From Selenomonas bovis DSM 23594 (lineage in GTDB: Bacteria > Bacillota > Negativicutes > Selenomonadales > Selenomonadaceae): 58,785 nucleotides of DNA. Positions within the stretch are counted from its first letter, which is position 1. Each line of letters opens with the position of its first letter. The translations under genes were made by a program, and so were the position numbers. This document shows, in pieces, positions 1 through 7,751 of the stretch. The notes beneath the pieces were generated by a model. The model did not search any database. It had not been told where the DNA came from and saw only the letters and a program-made list of their open reading frames with translations. The DNA lies in contig NZ_KB908394.1 in the NCBI RefSeq assembly GCF_000381005.1, forward strand, positions 1 to 58,785. The letters are read 5' to 3'.

Positions 1-2
1 AG

Positions 3-86
3 GAGATTAGCCGTTATCTAGTCGCTACAGTTGCAACCCATAAGGATCCGGAAAGGTATGTAAAACCAAGCAATTTTAAGATTTAA
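3..86 (+). CDS. C-terminal fragment of an unidentified protein (truncated by the window edge)
   Basis: An open frame runs from the window edge to a TAA stop and gives 27 residues ending DPERYVKPSNFKI. Its codons are A/T-rich, unlike the GC-rich genes that follow. I do not recognise the family. After the stop come two direct copies of TTTAAAGAG (82-90 and 101-109) and a run of nine G (120-128). With no start codon and no homology visible to me, it could be chance. Confidence 0.3.
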   Translation, partial: EISRYLVATVATHKDPERYVKPSNFKI

Positions 87-130
87 AGAGCTTCCTTTCG
101 TTTAAAGAGTCTAATCGTCGGGGGGGGGCA

Positions 131-202
131 GGCCATAGCTGGATTTACTGCAAGGACGGGCGCGCAATGTCCACAAAGTGGACGTTTGTGCGTTGAGTTT
201 AC
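131..202 (+). repeat. Dispersed repeat of about 75 bp, copy 1
   Basis: This stretch matches 35625-35699 read on the minus strand. The best-matching part runs ungapped from ACTGCAAGG to GTTTAC with roughly 80% identity by eye. It contains the hairpin GTCCAC-AAA-GTGGAC (169-183). The copy ends at the stop codon of udk. The DNA match continues past an in-frame stop in copy 2, so it is probably a non-coding repeat rather than a conserved peptide. Confidence 0.5.
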
Positions 203-897
203 TATCCTTCTCCCAGCAGCGCCTCGATCTTCGTCTTCATCACATCGAACGCGACATCATTGCGGCCGCTGTTGAGGATGAGGTCGGCGAAGGTCTTCGT
301 CGGCTCGACGTAGAGATAGTGCATGGGTTTGACGGTGGTGAGGTATTGGTTGATGACGCTTTCTAGGCTCCTGCCGCGCTCGCGGATGTCGCGCGCGACG
401 CGGCGCAGGATGCGCTCGTCGGCGTCGGCTTCGACGTAGATCTTGATGTCGAAGAGATCTCTGAGGCGTGCGTCCTGGAAAATCAGGATGCCCTCGACGA
501 TGATGACGCGGCTCGGCTGGATGGCGACGGTCTTCTTGGCGCGCGTGTGCTGCGTGAAGTCGTAGGTGGGACAGTCGACAGCCCGTCCGGCGCGTAATTC
601 CTCTAGATGGCGGACGAGGAGGTCGGTGTCGAGCGCGTCCGGATGGTCGTAGTTGATGGTGCGCCGCTCCTCGAGCGTGAGGTCGTCGTGCGGCTTGTAG
701 TAGTTGTCGTGGTAGATGACGGTGATGGCATCACCGAACGCGCGCTTGAGTCGGTTGGTGAAGGTCGATTTTCCCGAGCCGGTGCCGCCCGCGATGCCGA
801 TGATGGTTGTCGCCCGGCCTGCCGCACGCGTCTCCATGCCTGTTTTTTTGCTTGTTTTCATGCCGATTGCCGTGTCTGCCTCCCTCTCTTTCGTCAT
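202..897 (-). CDS. udk: Uridine kinase
   Basis: Phosphorylates uridine and cytidine to UMP and CMP in cytosolic pyrimidine salvage. The P-loop GGTGSGKST lies at residues 37-45, followed by the family's YHDNYYKP segment, the YDHPDALD motif and the IVEGIL strand. At 231 residues it is longer than the usual 205-215 because about 30 residues precede the first strand. An internal ATG at residue 21 would give the normal length, but the first ATG overlaps the pncC stop codon (ATGA), which favours translational coupling from the upstream start. It is the last gene of rimO-pncC-udk. Family assignment is firm; only the start is open. Confidence 0.95.
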   Translation of the reverse strand: MTKEREADTAIGMKTSKKTGMETRAAGRATTIIGIAGGTGSGKSTFTNRLKRAFGDAITVIYHDNYYKPHDDLTLEERRTINYDHPDALDTDLLVRHLEELRAGRAVDCPTYDFTQHTRAKKTVAIQPSRVIIVEGILIFQDARLRDLFDIKIYVEADADERILRRVARDIRERGRSLESVINQYLTTVKPMHYLYVEPTKTFADLILNSGRNDVAFDVMKTKIEALLGEG

Positions 898-1391
898 GCC
901 TGCACCTCCGTGAGGTAGTCGAGCGCAAGCGTGAGCGCACGGTCGCTCGTCTGCCGCTTGACCTCGGCGCGCGTGCCGTGGAAATGGTTCTCCGTGACGC
1001 GGGTGCCGCGCGCGCCGCTCACGGCGATGTAGACGAGGCCGACGGGCTTCGCCGCCGTGCCGCCGCCCGGCCCGGCGATGCCCGTGATGCCGAGGCCGAG
1101 ATCTGTGCGGATGACGCGGCGGATGCCCTCGGCCATTTCCCGCGCGGTCTCAGGGGAGACGGCGCCGTGCGCGGCGAGCGTCGCGTGGCGCACGCCGACG
1201 AGGCGCTCCTTGATCTCGTTCGTATAGGAGACGATGGAGCCCATGACGTAGCCGGAGCTGCCGGGGATGTCCGTGAGGCGGCTCGTGACGAGCCCCCCCG
1301 TACAGGACTCCGCGCAGGCGATGGTCTTGCCGGCCGCGCGAAGCGCCGCGCCGAGACGCGCGGCGAGCTGGTCTTCCTCTTGTGCCTTCAT
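894..1391 (-). CDS. pncC: Nicotinamide-nucleotide amidase (CinA C-terminal domain, PncC type)
   Basis: Hydrolyses NMN to nicotinate mononucleotide and ammonia, recycling NAD breakdown products. The 165-residue protein is only the CinA C-terminal domain: AESCTGG near residues 27-33, the VSPETAREMAEG helix, and the TGIAGPGGGTAAKPVG loop. The N-terminal MoeA-like domain of full CinA (about 410 residues) is absent, and no separate piece lies nearby. Its start codon overlaps the rimO stop and its stop overlaps the udk start (both ATGA), so the three genes are probably made from one mRNA. Confidence 0.92.
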   Translation of the reverse strand: MKAQEEDQLAARLGAALRAAGKTIACAESCTGGLVTSRLTDIPGSSGYVMGSIVSYTNEIKERLVGVRHATLAAHGAVSPETAREMAEGIRRVIRTDLGLGITGIAGPGGGTAAKPVGLVYIAVSGARGTRVTENHFHGTRAEVKRQTSDRALTLALDYLTEVQA

Positions 1392-2722
1392 GCTTCTTCC
1401 ACCCTTTCGCCGACGACGTCATAGGTGAATCCCTGCAGCACGCGCACGCGCACGAGGTCGCCGATCTGGCTGTCCGTGTCGCCCTCGATGTAGACCTGGC
1501 CGTCGACGTCCGGCGCCTCGCGGTAGGAGCGGCCGACGGCGATGTTCGCCTGCTCCTCGTCGCGTCCCTCGACGAGGACTTCGAGTTCCCTGCCCTCGAG
1601 CTCGTGGTTGAGCTCCTCGGAGATCTTGCACTGGAGGCTCATGAGGTCATGATAGCGCTCCTGCATGACATCCTCCGGCACCTGGTTCGGCATGTCGTAG
1701 GCAGGCGTGCCCTCCTCGCGCGAGTAGGTGAAAACGCCGACTTTGTCGAGACGCATCTCCTCGAGGAAGTTCCGCAGCGTCTGGTACTGCGCGTCCGTCT
1801 CGCCGGGGAAGCCGACGATGAACGTCGAGCGGATCGTGACGCCGGGGATGCGCGTGCGCAGCTTCTCGATGAGCGCGCGCATGGAGGCCTGCGTGTCGGG
1901 GCGGTGCATGCGGCGCAGCACCTCATCGTGCGCGTGCTGCATGGGCAGGTCGACGTATTTCACGAGCTTCGGCTCGCTCGCGATCGTCTCGATGAGCTCG
2001 TCGCTGAAATACGTCGGATAGCTGTAGAGCGTGCGGATCCAGTGCACGCCCTCGACCGTGCAGAGCGTGCGCAGGAGCTTCGCGAGCTGCGGCTCGCCGT
2101 AGAGGTCGCGCCCGTACTCCGTCGTGTCCTGCGCGATGAGGATGATCTCCTTCACGCCGCGCGCGGCGAGGTTCACCACCTCATCGCGGATATCCTCGAT
2201 GGGGCGGCTGCGGTAGGCGCCGCGGATGTAGGGGATGGCGCAGAAGGCGCAGCGGTTGTTGCAGCCCTCGGCGATCTTCACATAGGCGGTGTAGGCGGGC
2301 GTCGTCGTGATGCGCGGCGTGTGCTCGTCATAGAGCAGCTTGTCCTCGCCCGCGATGACGACGCGGTGTCCCTTGAGCGACTCCTCGACAGCCTCCATGA
2401 TGCGGTTCCACGCGCCTGTGCCGATGATGGCATCCGCCTCCGGCATATCATCGAGGAGCTCCTGCCCGTAGCGCTGGCCGAGGCAGCCTGCGACGATGAG
2501 GCTGCGGCAGCGGCCGGACTCCTTGTATTCCGCCATGTTGAGGATGGTCGTGATCGACTCCTCCTTGGCGGACTCGATGAACGCGCATGTATTGACGATG
2601 AGGATATCCGCCTCCGCCGGCTCCGGCGTGAGCTCGATGCCGTGCTCCCTGAGGATGCCGAGCATCATTTCCGTATCGACGAGATTCTTGGAACAGCCAA
2701 GACTGACAAAACCTGCTTTCAC
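1388..2722 (-). CDS. rimO: Ribosomal protein S12 methylthiotransferase
   Basis: Radical-SAM enzyme that adds a methylthio group to the conserved aspartate of ribosomal protein S12. The UPF0004 domain carries Cys10, Cys46 and Cys80 for one Fe-S cluster. The radical-SAM motif CNNRCAFC supplies Cys154, Cys158 and Cys161 for the second. A TRAM domain ends the protein. The opening KAGFVSLGCSKNLVDTE is typical of RimO rather than the tRNA enzyme MiaB. At 444 residues it has the normal family length. First gene of the rimO-pncC-udk unit; 62 bp separate it from the solute-binding protein gene upstream. Confidence 0.96.
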   Translation of the reverse strand: MKAGFVSLGCSKNLVDTEMMLGILREHGIELTPEPAEADILIVNTCAFIESAKEESITTILNMAEYKESGRCRSLIVAGCLGQRYGQELLDDMPEADAIIGTGAWNRIMEAVEESLKGHRVVIAGEDKLLYDEHTPRITTTPAYTAYVKIAEGCNNRCAFCAIPYIRGAYRSRPIEDIRDEVVNLAARGVKEIILIAQDTTEYGRDLYGEPQLAKLLRTLCTVEGVHWIRTLYSYPTYFSDELIETIASEPKLVKYVDLPMQHAHDEVLRRMHRPDTQASMRALIEKLRTRIPGVTIRSTFIVGFPGETDAQYQTLRNFLEEMRLDKVGVFTYSREEGTPAYDMPNQVPEDVMQERYHDLMSLQCKISEELNHELEGRELEVLVEGRDEEQANIAVGRSYREAPDVDGQVYIEGDTDSQIGDLVRVRVLQGFTYDVVGERVEEA

Positions 2723-2784
2723 AATCTTTCCTCCATATTTCTACGCGCACAAGCGTGCCGCGTTTCTGTCACTTGCCAGCCCGC

Positions 2785-3816
2785 TCAGGGGCTGCTGAAC
2801 CTGATGTACTTCACCCAGCGATCCAGGAAAGCATGTTTCTCCGCCTCCGTGAAGCGCGGGAACTGCCGGAAGAGCACGATGTTCTTTCCCGGAAAGGACT
2901 GATAGGCGAGCGTCGCGGGATTCGTCGTGAGGAAATAGAACCCCTGCGACGCGAGCGCGAGCTGTGCCTCATCGGAGAGCAGCCAGTCGATGAGCCGCCC
3001 CGCCGCCTGCCTGTCCGCCTCGCTGCACTGCGCAAGGATGCCCGCGCCCGTGAGCAGGTAGGCCGTCCCGTCCGCCGGATAGACCACGCGGATGGGATAG
3101 CCGTCGCTTACATAGCGAAACGCCTCGCTCGCCACGGCCACAGAGATATCCGCCTCCCCCATGCCGACCTGGCGCACAGGGTTCGAGAGATATTTCGTAT
3201 ACTGCACGACCTTCGGATGGATGCCGCGGAGGATGTCGTAGGCCGCCGCATCGCCGAACTCCGCGATCAGGGAAAAGAGCAGCTGCGCCGAGGCGTCCGC
3301 CGCGACAAAGTCCGTCATGCCGATGCGCACGCCAGGCGCCGCCGCGAGCGCCGTCCAGGTGTCCGGCACCTCACGGAGCGTCCGAAGGTAGTCCTTGTTC
3401 ACCGCGAAGACGACGGGATCGTACCAGACGCCCGTCCATGCGCCCTCCGACTGCTTGAACTCTGCAGGCACCGCGTCAGATGTCTCTGAGACATAGGGCG
3501 TGAACGCGCCCGCCTCTGAGAGGCGCAGGAGCGTCTCCTCATCCGCCAGCACGAGCACGGCCTCGCTGTCGCCAGGCGCGCGCCGCACGAGCTCGTCGCG
3601 TGTGAGCGGCACGAAATTCAGCCGCACATGCCGCTCCTGCGCGTACGCCTTGCCCAGCTGGTCGGCGTGCTCCGCCGGCAACGTCGTATAGACGGTGAGC
3701 TCCCGCATCGCCGCATCCTTCTCGACATGGCCCGTGCCGCCGAGATACGCCGACCCCGCCACGACGAGCACGAAGAGCAGAAACGCCGTCAAAAGAAGCG
3801 TCGTATACCGTCGCAT
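2785..3816 (-). CDS. Extracellular solute-binding protein (iron/spermidine-type periplasmic binding protein), orphan
   Basis: The N-terminus is one hydrophobic segment (residues about 5-27) without a lipobox cysteine, so it is a cleaved signal or an anchor. The mature part opens with ELTVYTTLPAEHADQLGKAY, the usual start of the family 1/13 (Fe3+-type) binding fold, and has the hinge segment WTGVWYDPVVFAVNKDYL. Length 343 is normal. No permease or ATPase gene is adjacent, so the cognate transporter must be elsewhere, or the protein may serve as a sensor partner. Substrate cannot be read from the sequence; iron, thiamine, phosphonate and polyamine are all possible. Confidence 0.8.
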   Translation of the reverse strand: MRRYTTLLLTAFLLFVLVVAGSAYLGGTGHVEKDAAMRELTVYTTLPAEHADQLGKAYAQERHVRLNFVPLTRDELVRRAPGDSEAVLVLADEETLLRLSEAGAFTPYVSETSDAVPAEFKQSEGAWTGVWYDPVVFAVNKDYLRTLREVPDTWTALAAAPGVRIGMTDFVAADASAQLLFSLIAEFGDAAAYDILRGIHPKVVQYTKYLSNPVRQVGMGEADISVAVASEAFRYVSDGYPIRVVYPADGTAYLLTGAGILAQCSEADRQAAGRLIDWLLSDEAQLALASQGFYFLTTNPATLAYQSFPGKNIVLFRQFPRFTEAEKHAFLDRWVKYIRFSSP

Positions 3817-3984
3817 CGCTTTTCCTCCCCGAAGCTATCGTCCGCCCGCAGCGCACCCGCCGCGCAGCCGCAGACTGATGAAAAAATGACTTACTTCATT
3901 ATATACAATCCCCATCCCCCTGACAAGGGAACGCCGCGAGACGCCGCGCGTCACGCGCTGCCCATAGGGACACACGGGCAATCA

Positions 3985-4010
3985 GAAAAAAGGCTGCCCG
4001 CCGGCAGCCT
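3985..4010 (-). terminator. Rho-independent terminator after the degenerate GGDEF gene
   Basis: On the minus strand AGGCTGCC-GGCG-GGCAGCCT forms a perfect 8-bp stem with a 4-base loop and is followed directly by six T. It lies 16 bp downstream of the GGDEF gene stop. Confidence 0.9.
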
Positions 4011-4025
4011 CATCCTGAAAACAAT

Positions 4026-5120
4026 TTATAACTTTTCTTCTTCAAAATAAACGCGGTAGTTGTTCTTTCCGTGCGCTTTGGCGTTCCTGAGCGCACTCTC
4101 CGCCTGCGTGAGAAGCATCTGGTAGTGGAGCTTCGGCGCACCTGTTGCGGCCACGCCGACGCTCACGCTGATGTCCTCAAAGCCCTTCATGGAGACCTTG
4201 TGCACGAGCTCGATGACGCGCTGTGCGCGGCGCTCGATGATGTCGAGCGGCGTATGCCCGCAGATGAAGAGGACGAACCTGTCCTCCCGCACCTGCCCCA
4301 GGAGGTCGCTGCCACGGAAATCCGAGAGGATCATATCCGAGAGCGCGTGCGCGTAGCCCGCTACATTGATCTCCGGGTGCGCCGTGATATGCTCCTCGAG
4401 GTTCGTGAGCTCGATGAGGAACAGCGTTCCCTTGTCCCCCTGCGGCAGTTGATGAATCTGACGGTTGACCTCCGCCTCCAGCTTGGCACCTGAGGCAATG
4501 GCCTCGATGGATCTGCCGCCGCACCGTCCGCCAGCCGCCCCCTGGACGCACCACTCGCTCACATCATCGGTCGCAAAGCTATAGCCGATGATGCTTGACA
4601 CGATGCCATCCGCCGCGGGCACGCTCTTGTAGGTGAGCCTGTTCCAATGCGGATCCTCAGAGAACACACTGCCGTAGAACTCCACGACGCCGTCCATCGG
4701 TCGGCGGATGGCCTCCCGGATGGCCTCCGCGAAGCGTACGCCCTCGGGATCGCTGCCATGCACAGCCATATCGAGGATAGCACTGAAATTGCGGATTCTC
4801 CGCTCCACCTGCTGCCCGTCCTGCTTCACTTTGAGGAAATAAAACGTATCCTCCTCTAAATCAAAGGTGAACAGCGCCGCACCGCTCCTCTCGAGCATCA
4901 TATCGATGGCGCCTAAGCGCTCCTGCCAGATGCGCATGCCCGCCGGCCGCGAGAGCTCAGCATCGAGCGGCGTACCGAGGCCGCTGACAACAATCTGCGA
5001 AAACGTTTCAGACGGAACCACGAACGCTGTCCTCTCATCTGTCTGCTCTGCCATACTTCTGGTTCTCCGACCTTCCCTGCTTTCCGTCGCTTCCTGTACT
5101 TCTGCCATATCCTGCTTCAT
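4026..5120 (-). CDS. Cytosolic protein with a degenerate GGDEF domain
   Basis: The C-terminal part (residues about 210-360) has the GGDEF fold: the DLLGQVREDRFVLFI segment sits where GG[D/E]EF is expected, and it ends with the usual DISVSVGVA and ALRNAKAHGKNNYR motifs. REDRF replaces GGDEF, so cyclase activity is unlikely; it may bind GTP or c-di-GMP or only a partner protein. The N-terminal part (about 30-200) resembles a PAS-like sensor but is not firmly recognisable. There are no membrane segments. I chose the ATG at 5120 because it overlaps the stop of the upstream stress protein (ATGA); a start seven codons earlier would give a 25-bp overlap. Co-transcribed with two Usp genes. Confidence 0.75.
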   Translation of the reverse strand: MKQDMAEVQEATESREGRRTRSMAEQTDERTAFVVPSETFSQIVVSGLGTPLDAELSRPAGMRIWQERLGAIDMMLERSGAALFTFDLEEDTFYFLKVKQDGQQVERRIRNFSAILDMAVHGSDPEGVRFAEAIREAIRRPMDGVVEFYGSVFSEDPHWNRLTYKSVPAADGIVSSIIGYSFATDDVSEWCVQGAAGGRCGGRSIEAIASGAKLEAEVNRQIHQLPQGDKGTLFLIELTNLEEHITAHPEINVAGYAHALSDMILSDFRGSDLLGQVREDRFVLFICGHTPLDIIERRAQRVIELVHKVSMKGFEDISVSVGVAATGAPKLHYQMLLTQAESALRNAKAHGKNNYRVYFEEEKL

Positions 5121-5536
5121 TTCACGACGAGCACAGGGCACTTGGACTGCTCCACGATGTACTGGCTCACGCTGCCGAGCAGCACGCCCTTGACAACACC
5201 GAGGCCACGGCTGCCCATGACGATCATATCCATATCCTTATCCGTTGCGAAATCGAGGATGACGACGGCCGGCGATCCCGTCTCGGAGAACGCCTCCTTG
5301 TCGATACCGCTCGGCACCATCTCCATCGCCCGGTCGAGGATGACATTGCCCGCCTTCGTCACGGCATCAAGGATTGCATCGGAGAGGCAGGCGTTGATCG
5401 CGAGCTGATTGATGTTCGCCACATAGAGGAAATTGAGCTTCGCACCGCATGCCTCAGCGAGCGTAATCGCCTGCGTCACCGCACGATCCGAACCTTCAGA
5501 ACCATCGACTGGTACGAGAATATTCTTGATTGTCAT
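5117..5536 (-). CDS. Universal stress protein, UspA family (nucleotide-binding type)
   Basis: Single Usp domain. The strand NILVPVDGSEGS opens the fold, and the ATP-binding loop GSRGLGVVKGVLLGSVS matches the G-x2-G-x9-G-S signature, so nucleotide binding is expected. The start at 5536 is decided by GGAGG placed 8 bases upstream; the ATG five codons earlier overlaps that Shine-Dalgarno sequence. The resulting 139 residues are the usual family length. It sits between a second Usp gene and a degenerate GGDEF gene, which suggests a stress-response unit. Confidence 0.9.
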   Translation of the reverse strand: MTIKNILVPVDGSEGSDRAVTQAITLAEACGAKLNFLYVANINQLAINACLSDAILDAVTKAGNVILDRAMEMVPSGIDKEAFSETGSPAVVILDFATDKDMDMIVMGSRGLGVVKGVLLGSVSQYIVEQSKCPVLVVK

Positions 5537-5551
5537 AACGATAACCTCCAT

Positions 5552-5986
5552 TCATTTCACAACGATGACGGTGCCTGGCGCCCGTTCCATGACCTCCTGG
5601 CTCACGCTGCCGAGGAAGAATCCCTCGACGCGGCCGAGCCCGCGTCCGCCGACGACGATCGGCTCCTGTGCGTGCTCCGCTGCGAAGCGCAGAATCTCCT
5701 CCGCCGGGATGCCCGTTCGCTCGTGCAGCTCGTAGGGAACAAGCCCGCGCACGCGCTCCTCCGCGCGGCTGAGCGCATCGTGCACGACAGGTCCGATGGG
5801 CCGTGTCACGCTCTCCGGCAGCCAGCTCACGAGATGCTCCGTATCCGTCTCGCTCGCAAAATACGCGACGGTGAGAATGTCGAGCATCGCTCCGCCCGCT
5901 TTCGCGAGCAGGGCGGCTGCGTCGAGCGCCTTGAGCGAGCTGTGGGAACCATCCACCGGCACGAGAATCCGAGAAAACTGCTCCAT
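5552..5986 (-). CDS. Universal stress protein, UspA family (first gene of the stress unit)
   Basis: Usp fold with RILVPVDGSHSS at the start and the nucleotide loop GGRGLGRVEGFFLGSVS, so it probably binds ATP. It is clearly divergent from its neighbour Usp, which makes it an older paralogue rather than a recent duplication. The start at 5986 has AGGAGG 8 bases upstream; the ATG two codons earlier is only 2 bases from it. Only 15 bp separate its stop from the next start. Transcribed away from ilvA, sharing the 5987-6177 intergenic region. Confidence 0.88.
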   Translation of the reverse strand: MEQFSRILVPVDGSHSSLKALDAAALLAKAGGAMLDILTVAYFASETDTEHLVSWLPESVTRPIGPVVHDALSRAEERVRGLVPYELHERTGIPAEEILRFAAEHAQEPIVVGGRGLGRVEGFFLGSVSQEVMERAPGTVIVVK

Positions 5987-6117
5987 AGGCATTCCCTCCT
6001 CCGAATCTCGTTTCTATTTACTATCTTCTTTATTCGCGTTTTCTTGGCAAAATCCTCCATCATCAGAAAACTTTCCTCGTATTTTTGTCAAAAATTTTCC
6101 TGCATTCCGTCTCACGA

Positions 6118-6146
6118 TTGACAAACGTCCACTCCTCATGTAAACT
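6118..6146 (+). promoter_or_regulatory. Sigma-A type promoter of ilvA
   Basis: TTGACA (6118-6123), 17-bp spacer, TAAACT (6141-6146). AGGAGG follows at 6164-6169, 8 bases before the ATG. The -35 is perfect and the -10 partial. Confidence 0.7.
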
Positions 6147-6177
6147 TGTAACGATACTAAAATAGGAGGCTAGCTAT

Positions 6178-7446
6178 ATGCCAGAAGATAAAAAAGACCG
6201 CCCCGCGCAAGATGAGGCGGCAGAGAACGAGGCCATCGTCGCGCGCACGACCATCGCCGATGTCTACCGCGCTTCCAAGCAGCTCGAGGGCGTCGCGCGC
6301 AAGACGCGTCTCATCCACAGCGATTATTTCTCCGAGATCTCCGGCAACGACGTCTACCTGAAGCCGGAGAACCTGCAGCATACAGGCGCATTCAAGCTGC
6401 GCGGCGCCTACAACAAGATCAGCCAGCTCACCGAGGAAGAAAAGAAAAAAGGCGTCATCACAGCCTCGGCGGGCAACCACGCGCAGGGCGTCGCCTACGC
6501 CGCGAAAAAACTCGGCGTCAAGGCCGTCATCTGCATGCCGGCCACGACGCCGCTCCTCAAGGTCGAGGCGACGAAGGCGCTCGGCGCTGAAGTCGTACTG
6601 CATGGCGACGGCTTCGACGATGCCTATGCCTACAGCCTCGAGCTGCAGAAGCAGCACGGCTACGTCTACATCCATCCGTTCAACGACCTCCAGGTCCTGC
6701 TCGGCCAGGGTACGACGGCGCTCGAGATCATCGACGCGCTCAAGGACGTCGACGCCATCCTCGTACCGATCGGCGGCGGCGGCTTCGCCTCGGGCGTCGC
6801 GCTCGCGACGAAGCTCGTGAACCCGAACGTCAAGGTCTACGGCGTCGAGCCAGAAAACGCTGCCTGCATGAAAGCCGCGCTCACCAAGGGCGGCATCGTC
6901 TCGCTCGCGAGCGCCGACACCGTCGCCGACGGCTGCGCGGTCAAGACGGCAGGCACGCTCACCTACGCGTTCTGCAAGAAATATCTCGATGACATCTTCA
7001 CCGTCTCCGAGATGGAGATCATGGGCGCGCTGCTCTCCCTCATCGAGAAGCACAAGCTCATCGCCGAAGGCGCGGGCGTCCTCTCTCTCGCGGCGCTCTC
7101 GAAACTGCCATTCAAAGACAAGAAGGTCGCCGCCATCGTCTCGGGCGGCAACATCGACATCTCGACGATCTCCGCGCTCATCGACAAAGCGCTCATCGCG
7201 CGCAGCCGCGTCTTCTGCTTCGGCGTCCAGCTGCCAGACAAGCCAGGCCAGCTCCTCAACATCTCGCGCATCCTCGCCGAACAGAACGCGAACGTCATCG
7301 AGCTCAACCACAACCAGGCCAAGGTGACGGACAGCTTCAAGAAAGTCGTGCTCGAAGTCACCTGCGAGACACACAACGAGGAACACGTCCAGCGCATCAT
7401 CACCGCGCTCAGAGCGCATGGCTACGAGCCGGAGCGCGTCTACTGA
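6178..7446 (+). CDS. ilvA: Threonine ammonia-lyase (threonine dehydratase) with one ACT domain
   Basis: PLP enzyme converting threonine to 2-oxobutanoate and ammonia, the entry to isoleucine synthesis or to threonine fermentation. The PLP lysine is K73 in AFKLRGAYNK; SAGNHAQGVA (98-107) and the glycine loop GGGG (199-202) bind the cofactor, and SGGNID follows near 322. Residues about 346-418 form a single ACT domain (VQLPDKPGQLLNISRIL), a likely allosteric site. The 422-residue length fits the one-ACT-domain class rather than the 514-residue E. coli IlvA. It stands alone between its own promoter and terminator, so catabolic and biosynthetic roles are both possible. Confidence 0.93.
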   Translation: MPEDKKDRPAQDEAAENEAIVARTTIADVYRASKQLEGVARKTRLIHSDYFSEISGNDVYLKPENLQHTGAFKLRGAYNKISQLTEEEKKKGVITASAGNHAQGVAYAAKKLGVKAVICMPATTPLLKVEATKALGAEVVLHGDGFDDAYAYSLELQKQHGYVYIHPFNDLQVLLGQGTTALEIIDALKDVDAILVPIGGGGFASGVALATKLVNPNVKVYGVEPENAACMKAALTKGGIVSLASADTVADGCAVKTAGTLTYAFCKKYLDDIFTVSEMEIMGALLSLIEKHKLIAEGAGVLSLAALSKLPFKDKKVAAIVSGGNIDISTISALIDKALIARSRVFCFGVQLPDKPGQLLNISRILAEQNANVIELNHNQAKVTDSFKKVVLEVTCETHNEEHVQRIITALRAHGYEPERVY

Positions 7447-7492
7447 GAAAGGATGCCGAGCACAAGCGCCCACCTGTTTCCAACAGCTCATC

Positions 7493-7531
7493 AGGAGCCT
7501 GACATACCGCATGATGTACAGGCTCCTTTTT
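7493..7531 (+). terminator. Terminator of ilvA
   Basis: AGGAGCCTG (7493-7501) pairs with CAGGCTCCT (7519-7527) and is followed by TTTT. The loop of 17 bases is long but has its own weak pairing. Confidence 0.8.
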
Positions 7532-7751
7532 CATGCCTTTCAAAGGAGCATCGCTTCTGCAGATATCCGCGGACCATTGGCTGGTGAAGTATGCCATTTT
7601 CTAGGCAGTCTCGGCTTGTTATTATTCTTTTTTATTAATAACATCGAATTTCATATTAGTTGTATTCTTTTTTCTTGCTTTATTTCACATTATATTATAG
7701 AATAAATTGCAGAGGGGTCTAAAAACATACATAGTAGAAGGGGGATTTTCT
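7532..7751 (+). promoter_or_regulatory. A/T-rich control region of the lactate permease gene
   Basis: Between the ilvA terminator and lctP lies an A/T-rich leader with no reading frame. It contains an inverted repeat TGTTATTA (7617-7624) and TAATAACA (7636-7643) with an 11-base spacer, suitable for a dimeric repressor such as a GntR-family lactate regulator. The promoter hexamers are not clear: TATTAT-like -10 candidates occur near 7690-7700. The Shine-Dalgarno is the G run before TTTTCT, just ahead of the ATG at 7752. Confidence 0.45.

Noticed and set aside
1382-2902. A 506-codon plus-strand frame over rimO
   Set aside because: Antisense shadow of rimO; the sequence is repetitive Arg/Asp/Leu/Ala, typical of GC-rich complement frames.
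6157-7512. A 451-codon minus-strand frame over ilvA
   Set aside because: Complement of ilvA with Asp/Glu/Arg/Val bias and no motif; ilvA has motifs, a promoter and a Shine-Dalgarno.
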